Assembly (NCBI RefSeq): GCF_900111765.1
Contig: NZ_FOIB01000001.1
Location: forward strand, 1,054,001 to 1,118,000
From: Myxococcus fulvus
Lineage (GTDB): Bacteria > Myxococcota > Myxococcia > Myxococcales > Myxococcaceae
Direction: 5' to 3'
DNA length: 64,000 bases
The translations under genes and the position numbers were made by a program. Below the pieces are notes generated by a model. That model was not told the origin of the DNA and did no database searches. It saw only the letters and a program-made list of their open reading frames with translations. Of the stretch, positions 56,912 to 64,000 are shown piece by piece (position 1 is the first letter of the stretch; the number at the start of each line of letters is the position of its first letter).

Positions 56912-57876
56912 CCAGCGACTCCCTGCGGTGTCTTCGCCAGCTCCTCGGCGAAGGCCGCGAACAAGCTCCAGTAACGCTCGCCGGTGTCCGGCAGCACCGT
57001 GAGCACCGTCTTGCCGGGCCCCAGACGGCGCGCCACCTGACGGGCCGCGTGCAGCGCCGCGCCACTGGAGATACCGACGAGCAGTCCCTCCTTGCGCGCC
57101 AGGTCCTTCGCGGCGACGTACGCATCCACGTCCGCCACGTCGATGACCTCGTCGTACACGGCGCGGTCCAGCACCTCCGGGACGAAGTTGGCGCCGATGC
57201 CCTGGATGCGGTGCGGCCCCGCCTTGCCCTCGGTGAGCAGCGGCGAGCGCAACGGCTCCACCGCGATGACCTGGAGCCGCGGGTTGGCCTTCTTCAACAC
57301 GCCGCCCGCGCCGGTGATGGTGCCGCCCGTGCCGATGCCCGCCACGAAGGCGTCCAGCTTCGTCACATCCAAATCGCCCAGAATCTCCTTCGCCGTGGTG
57401 CGGCGGTGGATCTCCGGGTTGGACGGGTTGCGGAACTGCTGCGGCATGAAGCCCTTGTCGCCCAGCTGCTTGAGCAGCTCGTCGGCCGCCTCGACGGCGC
57501 CGTTCATGCCCTTGGCCGCGGGCGTGAGCACCAGCTCTGCGCCATACGCCTCCAGGATGCGCCGGCGCTCCACGCTCATGCTCTCCGGCATGGTGAGGAT
57601 GATGCGATAGCCCTTCACCGCGGCGACCATCGCGAGCGCCACTCCGGTGTTGCCGCTGGTGGGCTCGACAATCGTCATGCCCGGGCGCAGCCGGCCGTGG
57701 TTCTCCGCGTCCTCGAGCATGGCCAGGCCGATGCGGTCCTTCACGCTGCCGCCCGGGTTGAAGAACTCGACCTTGGCCAGGAGCGTGGCCTCCTCCGGCG
57801 TGCCGATGCGCGACAGGCGGACGATGGGCGTGCGGCCGATGAGCTGCGTCACGTCGGGGTAGATGTTGTTGGGCAT
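56908..57876 (-). CDS. cysK: Cysteine synthase (O-acetylserine sulfhydrylase)
   Basis: 322 residues from ATG 57876; the frame open to 58122 runs through the leader region and is not used. PLP lysine in [10 protein letters not shown], the phosphate and substrate loop EPTSGNTG, and [10 protein letters not shown] are intact. It makes cysteine from O-acetylserine and sulfide. First structural gene of an operon with metNIQ, and placed behind a cysteine-codon leader peptide and terminator, so its expression is probably tied to cysteine supply. Confidence 0.95.
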   Translation of the reverse strand: MPNNIYPDVTQLIGRTPIVRLSRIGTPEEATLLAKVEFFNPGGSVKDRIGLAMLEDAENHGRLRPGMTIVEPTSGNTGVALAMVAAVKGYRIILTMPESMSVERRRILEAYGAELVLTPAAKGMNGAVEAADELLKQLGDKGFMPQQFRNPSNPEIHRRTTAKEILGDLDVTKLDAFVAGIGTGGTITGAGGVLKKANPRLQVIAVEPLRSPLLTEGKAGPHRIQGIGANFVPEVLDRAVYDEVIDVADVDAYVAAKDLARKEGLLVGISSGAALHAARQVARRLGPGKTVLTVLPDTGERYWSLFAAFAEELAKTPQGVAG

Positions 57877-57931
57877 CCGGTCTCTCGGTGGGAAGGGCCG
57901 GGACCTCGATGCAGCGCCCCGGCGTGTGGGG

Positions 57932-57973
57932 AAAAAAGAGAACGGCCCGTCTCCAGGTGCTGGGGACGGGCCG
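57932..57973 (-). terminator. Attenuator hairpin in the cysK leader
   Basis: On the minus strand a 12-base-pair stem (9 perfect pairs CGGCCCGTC/GACGGGCCG at 57943-57951 and 57965-57973, then three more with one wobble) has a 7-base loop and is followed by TTCTCTTTTTT. It is an intrinsic terminator placed between a short leader ORF and cysK. Its 5' arm could instead pair with GACGGGTCCG (58016-58025), inside the leader ORF, to form an antiterminator. Confidence 0.85.
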
Positions 57974-57997
57974 GACACGCCTGTGCGCGAAGGACGC

Positions 57998-58084
57998 TCA
58001 GTACGCTCGAACGGACGGACCCGTCGTGACGCGACAACACATGCCGCGACAACAGGTTCCGGACGTGGCGACGAAGACGAGCAT
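57998..58084 (-). CDS. Cysteine-rich leader peptide of the cysK-metNIQ operon
   Basis: 28 codons from ATG 58084 to TGA 57998, with GGAGG three bases before the ATG. Residues 10-18 read TCCRGMCCR: two Cys pairs around a Met. All four cysteines use TGT, although G/C-ending codons dominate this genome. The repeat TGTTGTCGCG underlies both Cys pairs. A terminator starts 25 bases after the stop. Ribosome pausing at the TGT codons when Cys-tRNA is low would be expected to favour readthrough into cysK. No homology needed for this reading; it follows from codons and layout. Confidence 0.75.
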   Translation of the reverse strand: MLVFVATSGTCCRGMCCRVTTGPSVRAY

Positions 58085-58093
58085 CGGCCTCCA

Positions 58094-58122
58094 GACGTAA
58101 TCAATCCGTCCCGCACTGTCAA
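58094..58122 (-). promoter_or_regulatory. Promoter of the cysK-metNIQ operon
   Basis: TTGACA (58117-58122) and TACGTC (58094-58099) are 17 bases apart. Transcription would begin at about 58087, only a few bases before the leader ATG, so the leader peptide may be translated from a nearly leaderless RNA. The -35 box sits just after the stop of the previous gene and shares GGATTGACA with the promoter at 63292-63320. Confidence 0.65.
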
Positions 58123-58134
58123 TCCGACCGCCCC

Positions 58135-59289
58135 CTAAGCGGCCTCACGGAAGGCGCGGCCCAGCGCGTTCGCCAGGTCCGCCTGGAGGTCTTCCACGTC
58201 TTCCAGGCCCACGGAGAATCGGATGAGCGCGTCGGTGATTCCCCGACGCTCGCGCTCGGCGGCGGGCACGGAGGCATGCGAGTGCCTCGCCGGCACCGTG
58301 AGGATGCTCTCCACCGCGCCCAGCGACACGCCGAGCAGCGGCAGCTCGAGCGCCTCCACGAACGCCGCCGTCATCGCGTCGCTCGCCAGTCGGAAGGACA
58401 CCACCGCGCCGATGCCAGGGTAGTAGACCTGCTCGATTTCGCGCCGGCCAGCGAGCCAGCGAGCCAACGCCGCGGCCGTTCGCACCTGCCGCTCCATGCG
58501 GACCTGGAGCGTCTTGATGCCGCGCTGGAGCAGGAAGCAGTCCTGGGGGCCGAGCACCGCGCCCACCGCGTTCTGGAGGAAGTAGACCTCCTTCGCCAGC
58601 TCCGGCGTGCGCACCGCTACCGTGCCCGCGATGACGTCGCTGTGCCCGCTCAGGAACTTGGTGGCCGAGTGCACGACGATGTCCGCGCCCTCGGTGAGCG
58701 GCCGCGACAGGTAGGGCGACAGGAACGTGTTGTCCACGATGAGCAGCGCGCCGTACGTGCGCGCGAGCGCGGACATGGCCTTGACGTCGGTGCGCCTGAG
58801 GAACGGGTTGCTCACCGTCTCCACCAGCAGGCCCTTCGTCTCGGGACGGAACGCGGCGCGCACGGCCTCCGGGTCGCTCGTGTCCACGAAGGTGGCCTTC
58901 AGCCCGAAGCGACTGAACACCCGGGTGAGCACCCGATAGGTGCCGCCGTAACAGTCATCGGTGACGACCAGGTGGTCGCCCGCGCTGAAGAGCATCAGCA
59001 CGGTGGACAGCGCGGCCATGCCGGAGCCGAAGGCGAACGCCCCCGCGCCCTCGTCGAGCGTGGCGAGCACGCCCTCCAACGCCTTGCGTGTCGGGTTGCC
59101 GGAGCGCGCGTAGTCGAACTCGCCGGGCGTCTCCAGACCCGGCTGGTCGAACATGGACACCTGGTAGATGGGCACCGCCGCGGCGCCCGTCACCGGGTCC
59201 ACTTCATGGCCGGTGTGCAGCAGGCGCGTGGCGAACGTCTTCGAAGCGGGAGTGCCCGTCGAGCGCCTGGGCCAGGTCGGAGATGATGT
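58135..59289 (-). CDS. Cystathionine beta-lyase or related PLP transsulfuration enzyme
   Basis: 384 residues from ATG 59289, which has GAGG six bases upstream; this start lies 86 bases inside the previous gene. Cys/Met-metabolism PLP family: PLP lysine in SATKFLSGHSDV, Asp in LIVDNTFLSPY, GSGMAAL and DYARSGNPTR. In context it should cleave cystathionine to homocysteine (MetC), after the gamma-synthase encoded upstream; cystathionine gamma-lyase is the alternative, as these cannot be told apart by eye. Confidence 0.85.
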   Translation of the reverse strand, partial: TSSPTWPRRSTGTPASKTFATRLLHTGHEVDPVTGAAAVPIYQVSMFDQPGLETPGEFDYARSGNPTRKALEGVLATLDEGAGAFAFGSGMAALSTVLMLFSAGDHLVVTDDCYGGTYRVLTRVFSRFGLKATFVDTSDPEAVRAAFRPETKGLLVETVSNPFLRRTDVKAMSALARTYGALLIVDNTFLSPYLSRPLTEGADIVVHSATKFLSGHSDVIAGTVAVRTPELAKEVYFLQNAVGAVLGPQDCFLLQRGIKTLQVRMERQVRTAAALARWLAGRREIEQVYYPGIGAVVSFRLASDAMTAAFVEALELPLLGVSLGAVESILTVPARHSHASVPAAERERRGITDALIRFSVGLEDVEDLQADLANALGRAFREAA

Positions 59290-60337
59290 CATGGCAGTCC
59301 TCGATACCCACGGAGAGGCGAAGCAGTCGGTCGGTGATGCCAAGCTGTTCCCGGCGCGCGACGGGGATGTCCGCGTGGGTCTGCGTGGCGGGGAAGGTGA
59401 TGAGCGTCTCGACTCCGCCGAGTGACTCGGCGAAGAGGCACAGGCGCACGCCGGCGAGCACCTGGGGGACGAGGGCCGCGTCCTTCACGCTGAAGGACAA
59501 CATGCCGCCCTGGCCCGCGTAGTGGACGCGCTCCACCTTGGGATGGCTGGATAGGAACGCGGCCACCTCGCGTGCGTTGGACTGGTGGCGCTCCATGCGC
59601 AGCGCGAGCGTCTTGAGGCCGCGGATGACCAGGTACGCGTCCTGCGGCCCCAGGATGGCGCCGATGCCGTTCTGGATGTACGCGAGCTTCTCTCCCAGCG
59701 CCGCGTCGCGGACCACGAGCGCGCCGGCGACGACGTCGTTGTGTCCCGCCAGGTACTTGGTGGCCGAGTGCACGACGAGGTCCGCGCCCAGCTCCAGCGG
59801 ACGCTGGAGGTACGGGGTGAGGAAGGTGTTGTCGACGATGAGCAGCACGCCCGCCTCGCGTGTGAGCGCCACCAGCGCGGGCAGGTCCGCCGACTTCATC
59901 AGCGGGTTGGTGGGTGTCTCCACCACCACGGCCTTGGTGTTGGGGCGCAGCGCGGCGCGCACGGCCTCTGGCTTCGTCGTGTCCACGAAGGTGTGGGGCA
60001 GGTGGAGCAGCCGGTCCACGAGGCGGAACGTGCCGCCGTAGAGGTCCTCGGTGAGGACCACGTGGTCCTCGGGGCCGAAGAGGCTGAGCGCGGCGTGCAG
60101 CGCGGCCATGCCGGACGCGAAGGCGAGCCCGCGGGCGCCACCCTCGAGCTGCGCGAGCGCGTCCTCCAGCGCGGCGCGGGTGGGGTTCTTCGTGCGCGAG
60201 TAGTCGTAGCCGGTGGACTGCCCGAGCGCGGGGTGTTGGTAGGTGGCGGAGTGGTAGACGGGGACGGCGATGGCGCCGGTGGCCGGGTCGCGGCGGGTGC
60301 CGGCGTGGACGAGGGCGGTGGCGAGCTTCATGGACAT
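59204..60337 (-). CDS. metB: Cystathionine gamma-synthase or O-acylhomoserine sulfhydrylase
   Basis: 377 residues from ATG 60337, with AAGGA close before it; ATG 60331 is possible. Same PLP family as the next gene: lysine in SATKYLAGHNDV, LIVDNTFLTPY, ASGMAALHAAL and DYSRTKNPTR. It would join activated homoserine to cysteine (or sulfide) in methionine synthesis. It has about 20 residues of extra C-terminal sequence (GHSRFEDVRHAPAAHRP), read through the start of the following gene. Starts 25 bases after the aspartokinase/homoserine dehydrogenase stop. Confidence 0.85.
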   Translation of the reverse strand: MSMKLATALVHAGTRRDPATGAIAVPVYHSATYQHPALGQSTGYDYSRTKNPTRAALEDALAQLEGGARGLAFASGMAALHAALSLFGPEDHVVLTEDLYGGTFRLVDRLLHLPHTFVDTTKPEAVRAALRPNTKAVVVETPTNPLMKSADLPALVALTREAGVLLIVDNTFLTPYLQRPLELGADLVVHSATKYLAGHNDVVAGALVVRDAALGEKLAYIQNGIGAILGPQDAYLVIRGLKTLALRMERHQSNAREVAAFLSSHPKVERVHYAGQGGMLSFSVKDAALVPQVLAGVRLCLFAESLGGVETLITFPATQTHADIPVARREQLGITDRLLRLSVGIEDCHDIISDLAQALDGHSRFEDVRHAPAAHRP

Positions 60338-60362
60338 GCTTCCTTTCGGAGCCGAGGGTGCT

Positions 60363-62864
60363 TCATCGACCGCGGAGCGTCTGGGAGACGCGGAGGATGT
60401 CGGCCAGGACACCGGAGGCCGTCACGGCGCCCCCCGCGCCCGCGCCGCGCACGGTGAGCGGGAACTCGTTGTGCCGCGTGGTGGTGAAGGACACGAAGGA
60501 CTCGGAGCCGCGCAGGTCCGCGGCCGGCTGTCCCGCCTCCACGGGCGCGAGCCCCACGCGGATGACGGGGGTGTCGGTGCCCAGCCGCGTCGGGTCGATG
60601 CGGGCCAGGTAGCGCAGCACGGTGCCGCCCTGGCGGGCGTGCTCCACCTTGCGGGTGTACTCCGCGTCGAGTGCGCGGAGGCTTCGCAGGTAGGACTCGG
60701 CGGTGTCGCCCGCGTCGGCGGGCTCGGGGACGAAGGGCTCCAGCGCGACGTCGGAGAGGGACAGGGGCAGGCCCAGCTCGCGGGCGAGGATGAGCGCCTT
60801 GCGGGCGACGTCGGCGCCGGACAGGTCCTCGCGCGGGTCGGGCTCGGTGAAGCCGCGCTCCTTGGCCGTGCGCACGGCGGCGGACAGCGGCACGCCGGCC
60901 ATCAGCTCGTTGCAGATGAAGCCCAGCGTGCCGGAGAGGGACGCGGTGATGAGGCGCACGGTGTCGCCGGTGCGCACCAGGTTGGCGAGCGTGTCGATGA
61001 CGGGGAGGCTGGAGGCCACCGTCGTCTCGTAATGGTAGGCCACGTGGTGACGGCGGGCCTCGGCGAGCAGGGCCTCGCGCTCGTTCCACGGCAGGGCGAG
61101 CGGCTTCTTGTTCGCGGCGACCACGTGGATGCCCCGACGGAACGCCTCGGTGTAGAGCGAGGCGACGTCGCCGTTGGCGGTGCAGTCGACGAGGATGGGC
61201 ACGGGCAGCCGGCGCAGCTCGTCGAGCAGCGGCGGCAGGGCGCGCGTGCCGGACTCACCGCGGACGACGCGCGCGAGCTGCTCCTCGAGTCCCTCCAACG
61301 GCAGGCCGGCCGGGTTGAACAGGCTGCGCCGGCTGTCGGCGATGCCCACCACGCGCAGGGCGATTCCATGTCGCTCGCGCAGCAGCGCCTCCTGGCTGCG
61401 CAGCTGGGTGAGGAGCTGTCCGCCCACGGTGCCCTTGCCGAGGAGGAAGAGGCTGACCTGCTGGTGGGCGAGGTTGAAGGCGGCGTGCGTGGTGCGCACG
61501 GCGATGGCGGTGTCCGCCGCGTCGACCACGCAGGAGATGGAGCGGGAGCTGGCGCCCTGGGCGCTGGCGCGCACGCCGACGCCCACCGCGCCCAGCGCGC
61601 TGAAGAAGCGGCCGGCCACGTTGACGCCATGGCCCATCGCCTCGGCCACGAGGGTGACGAGCGTCACCGGCTGCCGGATGCCGAGCGGCTCGACCTCGCG
61701 GCGGACGAGCTCCTGGGCGAGCTCCCTCTCCAGCGCGGTCCTGGCGCGCTCGGTGTCGGGGCGGGGGATGACGACGGCGATGGACTGGCCGTTGGCGGAC
61801 TGGGCGGTCATCCACACGGTGATGCGGGCCGAGCGCAGCGCCGCGAGGACGCGCTCGCCCAGCTGGAACTGGTCGGAGAGCTTGCGCACCTCGATGCCGA
61901 GCAGGGCCAGGTCCTCGCGGGTGGCGATGCAGGTGGGGCGCTGGACGTCGCTCGAGCCGACGGCGTCGATGAGCGTGCCCGGGTGCTCCGGGTGCATGGT
62001 GTTGCGGATGCGCAGGGAGATGCCGGACTCGATGAGCGGAATCATCGTGCGCGGGTGCAGCATGCGCACGCCGACGGCGGCCAGCTCCAGGCCCTCGCCG
62101 TGGGAGAGGTGCGGGACGGGGTAGGCGTCGCTCACCAGGTCCGGGTCCGCGGTGTGCAGTCCGAGCACGTCGGTCCACACGGTGACTTCGGTGGCGCCCA
62201 GGCCCTGCGCGACGAGGGCGGCGGTGTAGTCGGAGCCGTTGCGGCCGAGCGTGGTGGTGCGGCCGTCGGGCGTCGACGCGATGAAGCCGGGGATGACGGG
62301 CACGGTGGTGCCCCACTCGGCGCTGCTCGACTGGAGCCGCTCGCGAGTGCGGGGTACGTCCACGCGCGCGGTGCCGAAGGCGTCATCGGTGACGAGCAGG
62401 TGCCGTGCGTCGCGGAAGCGGGCCTGGGTGCCGGAGGCCTCGAGCAGCTCGGCGAGGAGCGTGGCGGAGACCAGCTCGCCGAAGGAGAGCACCTTGTCCT
62501 TGGACGCAGGGGAACACTCGCGGGTGAGCGAGAGTCCATGGAGGAGGCGTTGCAGGGGCGCGAGGAGTTGGTCGACGCGCGCGGCGAGCGTGGCGGACTG
62601 CGCGGGGTGGAGCGCGGCGGCGTTCGTCTTGGCGAGGTGAGCGATGCGGCCCACGACGGTGAGAGCGCCTTCCAGCTCGCCACGGGTGGCGAGGTCCGCG
62701 GCCTCGAGCAGCCAGTCGGTGGTGTCGCCCATGGCGGACACGACGACGGCGAGCGGGCCCGTGCGAGCGTGTTGTCCAATCAACTCGATGACCTGACGCA
62801 GTCGGCGCGGGGAACCCACGGAGGAGCCGCCGAACTTCATCACCCGATAGGAATTGCTGCGCAT
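60363..62864 (-). CDS. Bifunctional aspartokinase/homoserine dehydrogenase
   Basis: 833 residues from ATG 62864, with GAGG seven bases upstream. The N-terminal kinase domain starts VMKFGGSSVGSP and contains GRNGSDYTAALVA. Two ACT-type regulatory segments occupy about 310-460. The homoserine dehydrogenase domain begins FLLGKGTVGGQLL and contains VVAANKKPLA and ETTVASSLPVI. It combines the first and third steps from aspartate to homoserine, like E. coli ThrA and MetL. Grouped with two transsulfuration genes and headed by a SAM-type riboswitch, it is probably the methionine-branch enzyme (MetL-like). Confidence 0.93.
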   Translation of the reverse strand: MRSNSYRVMKFGGSSVGSPRRLRQVIELIGQHARTGPLAVVVSAMGDTTDWLLEAADLATRGELEGALTVVGRIAHLAKTNAAALHPAQSATLAARVDQLLAPLQRLLHGLSLTRECSPASKDKVLSFGELVSATLLAELLEASGTQARFRDARHLLVTDDAFGTARVDVPRTRERLQSSSAEWGTTVPVIPGFIASTPDGRTTTLGRNGSDYTAALVAQGLGATEVTVWTDVLGLHTADPDLVSDAYPVPHLSHGEGLELAAVGVRMLHPRTMIPLIESGISLRIRNTMHPEHPGTLIDAVGSSDVQRPTCIATREDLALLGIEVRKLSDQFQLGERVLAALRSARITVWMTAQSANGQSIAVVIPRPDTERARTALERELAQELVRREVEPLGIRQPVTLVTLVAEAMGHGVNVAGRFFSALGAVGVGVRASAQGASSRSISCVVDAADTAIAVRTTHAAFNLAHQQVSLFLLGKGTVGGQLLTQLRSQEALLRERHGIALRVVGIADSRRSLFNPAGLPLEGLEEQLARVVRGESGTRALPPLLDELRRLPVPILVDCTANGDVASLYTEAFRRGIHVVAANKKPLALPWNEREALLAEARRHHVAYHYETTVASSLPVIDTLANLVRTGDTVRLITASLSGTLGFICNELMAGVPLSAAVRTAKERGFTEPDPREDLSGADVARKALILARELGLPLSLSDVALEPFVPEPADAGDTAESYLRSLRALDAEYTRKVEHARQGGTVLRYLARIDPTRLGTDTPVIRVGLAPVEAGQPAADLRGSESFVSFTTTRHNEFPLTVRGAGAGGAVTASGVLADILRVSQTLRGR

Positions 62865-62880
62865 CTGCGAACCTCGAACG

Positions 62881-62896
62881 AGGGCCCAAAGGCCCT
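62881..62896 (-). promoter_or_regulatory. Small hairpin before the aspartokinase start
   Basis: AGGGCC-CAAA-GGCCCT, a perfect 6-base-pair stem with a 4-base loop, ends about ten bases upstream of the GAGG ribosome binding site of the aspartokinase gene. It could affect translation; no U-run follows, so it is not a terminator. Confidence 0.35.
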
Positions 62897-62993
62897 GAAG
62901 ACATGGAGGCGCACGTCCGCGCCGCCGACGCACACGTCGAGCGAGCGCGGCGCTGGAGCGCCGACGAGAGGAAGGGGGAGGAGAGGTGAATCC

Positions 62994-63146
62994 CTAGCCG
63001 GCGTGCACCGGCCCGCGCATTCGCGCGAGCGTGCGCAGCAGGGCGTGGCGCATTCGGACGCTCTCGGGCGAGCGGAACGCGCGACGGACCTTCGCGGGGT
63101 ACAGGGGGGCGATGCGAGCGGTGGGAACCACGAGGTCCTCTCTCAC
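62994..63146 (-). CDS. Possible small leader ORF after the SAM riboswitch
   Basis: From GTG 63146 to TAG 62994, 50 codons, more than 80 percent ending in G or C as in real genes here. The peptide is basic (YPAKVRRAFRSPE, MRHALLRTLARMRG). The frame stays open up to ATG 63215 inside the riboswitch, with poorer codon use. No clear ribosome binding site. It may be real or chance. Confidence 0.25.
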   Translation of the reverse strand: MREDLVVPTARIAPLYPAKVRRAFRSPESVRMRHALLRTLARMRGPVHAG

Positions 63147-63185
63147 CGAAGCGGAGGGACTGCCTCGCCTCGGACACTTGGTTTG

Positions 63186-63284
63186 CCCGGGGAGCACCTG
63201 CTCTCCGGACCGCATCGTTTGGACACCTTGGAGGTCCGTCTCCAGGTTGTCGGGCCACCGCCGAAGCGGTACCGCTCTTGATGC
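63186..63284 (-). promoter_or_regulatory. SAM-I/SAM-IV clan riboswitch
   Basis: On the minus strand a closing helix GCATC (63280-63284)/GATGC (63212-63216) encloses the core. AAGAG follows the first strand, as in SAM-I. Next are a hairpin with a UUCG loop (ACCGC/GCGGT), then CCGACAACCT, a short hairpin GGAG/CTCC, and AAGGTGTCCAAAC, matching the conserved GCAACC and AAGGUGCUAA segments of SAM riboswitches. A further hairpin (CCGGAGAGC/GCTCCCCGG) lies just outside the closing helix, as in SAM-IV. It begins at the predicted transcription start of the aspartokinase operon. No terminator follows, so control may be at translation. Confidence 0.75.
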
Positions 63285-63291
63285 TGCATGC

Positions 63292-63320
63292 GAAATAAAC
63301 GGGATGCGGGGCCTTGTCAA
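63292..63320 (-). promoter_or_regulatory. Promoter of the aspartokinase-transsulfuration operon
   Basis: TTGACA (63315-63320) and TATTTC (63292-63297), 17 bases apart, a good housekeeping-type promoter. Transcription would start near 63285, exactly at the 5' edge of the riboswitch. Confidence 0.75.
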
Positions 63321-63441
63321 TCCCACGCAAGCCCGCATGGTTGTCCTGGCAAGACTTGGAAGTGAGGCTGCTGACTGCGCTTGCGGGTCTTCCCGAAAGC
63401 GTCGCGCCCCGCATCGGGTGAGCGATGCAGGGCGCGGAGGT

Positions 63442-64000
63442 TCACGGCATGCACTGCCCCGGGTTGCTGAGGTCGGGGATGCAGGTCTCCGTGAACAGGC
63501 GCAGGTCGTGGAAGATGAGCTCCGAAATCGAGTTGTACGAGTTGACGACGTAGAGCTCGAAGGTGACCTGCATCCCGGGCTCCACCAGTGTCTCCACCTC
63601 GAACGCGCCGACGGGCGCGTGCTGCACGATGGGGAGGTCGCGCGAGGCGACCTGGATCCAATCCGGGAACGGCCCACCCCGCTGCTTGATGACGAGCCTC
63701 AAGGTGGTGGCGGTGCTGCATCCGCCCGCGGCGGCGCAGTAGTACTCATCGAGCGACACGAACGCCGTGCCGCGCACCACGGCGGGACGGATGTGGTCGA
63801 CGTAGGAGGTCAGCTTCGCCTGGAGGACGGGCGAGCCCGTGTAGCGGGACCAGCTCGCCGCCTCGTACGTGGCGTTCGCCAGGTCGCACTTCACCTTCTC
63901 CACGCGGTACAGGAAGTTGTCGAAGGTGCCCCAGTACAGCGACGCCGCCTTGACCTCGCGTGCTCCTCGCAGCGGGTCCGCCCGGACGTACGTCGCGGCA
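63442..64000 (-). CDS. Unknown protein, 5' end outside the window
   Basis: The frame is open from the right edge of the window (reading AATYVRADPLRGAREVKAASLYWG) through the stop at 63442; a GTG at 63903 is internal to this and need not be the start. At least 185 residues, beta-rich, with five or so cysteines (YYCAAAGGCS, TETCIPDLSNPGQCMP), suggesting a secreted or surface protein with disulfides. No family recognised. Confidence 0.65.
   Translation of the reverse strand, partial: AATYVRADPLRGAREVKAASLYWGTFDNFLYRVEKVKCDLANATYEAASWSRYTGSPVLQAKLTSYVDHIRPAVVRGTAFVSLDEYYCAAAGGCSTATTLRLVIKQRGGPFPDWIQVASRDLPIVQHAPVGAFEVETLVEPGMQVTFELYVVNSYNSISELIFHDLRLFTETCIPDLSNPGQCMP

Larger units (their letters stand above)
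62865..63441. other. Leader and intergenic region upstream of aspartokinase
   Basis: 577 bases that hold the promoter, riboswitch, possible small ORF and pre-start hairpin listed separately. The untranslated leader of the aspartokinase gene would be about 420 bases. Between 63321 and 63441 I see only the downstream end of the next minus-strand gene and no clear terminator. Confidence 0.6.

Noticed and set aside
56908..58122. Extended cysK frame starting at 58122
   Set aside because: The extra 82 codons run through the promoter, leader peptide and terminator and are not conserved-looking; cysK homology begins at ATG 57876.

Overview
The window looks like the chromosome of a myxobacterium of the Myxococcaceae (Myxococcus/Corallococcus type). 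The DNA is very G+C-rich with strong third-position GC. Two secreted proteins end in MYXO-CTERM sorting tails. There is a double-CXXCG immunity gene beside a toxin lipoprotein of the SitA6/SitI6 type, a likely CglD gliding-motility adhesin, a Ser/Thr kinase and a TIGR02266-like PilZ protein. No rRNA, tRNA, CRISPR array or intact insertion sequence was seen.

Layout. 1-5404: the end of a cut-off gene, a large lipoprotein with a nuclease-like C-terminus, an overlapping candidate immunity gene and a zinc-ribbon protein; this resembles a polymorphic-toxin cassette. 5509-13227: a MYXO-CTERM polysaccharide lyase, a membrane-anchored TPR-CHAT protease, a JmjC-like cupin, a 52-residue protein, an ECF sigma factor, and a zinc-finger anti-sigma protein whose outer domain is a copy of the CHAT protein's TPR part. 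13377-20210: acyl-CoA synthetase, DUF697-type GTPase and a three-gene P-type ATPase cluster. 20207-23874: zwf-pgl-gnd, the oxidative pentose phosphate operon. 24057-32314: trypsin-like lipoprotein, plsC, a polytopic membrane protein, a secreted sugar dehydrogenase-like protein and an unknown membrane protein. 32551-37763: sbcD-sbcC. 37773-43097: kinase, PilZ protein and the cglD-like adhesin. 43241-49345: M14 peptidase, metallo-beta-lactamase-fold hydrolase, epoxide hydrolase-like protein and three poorly known genes. 49346-49948: a 600-base gene-free stretch with possible insertion-sequence ends. 49949-51353: a sitA6/sitI6-type toxin-immunity pair. 51433-54308: a histidine kinase with a sigma-54 activator.

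54322-63320 (minus strand) is a sulfur amino acid region made of two operons in series. The upstream one, bifunctional aspartokinase/homoserine dehydrogenase followed by two PLP transsulfuration enzymes, is preceded by a sigma70-type promoter and an RNA that fits the SAM-I/SAM-IV riboswitch clan. The downstream one, cysK-metN-metI-metQ, has its own promoter, a 28-codon leader peptide containing Cys-Cys...Met-Cys-Cys (all four cysteines are TGT) and a 12-bp hairpin followed by six U residues. That is the architecture of a ribosome-mediated cysteine attenuator and is the most novel-looking element found here. The two operons therefore appear to sense different end products, SAM and cysteine, by different RNA mechanisms.

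The last 559 bases hold the 3' part of an unrecognised minus-strand gene that runs off the window. All calls come from reading the sequence; no database search was possible.
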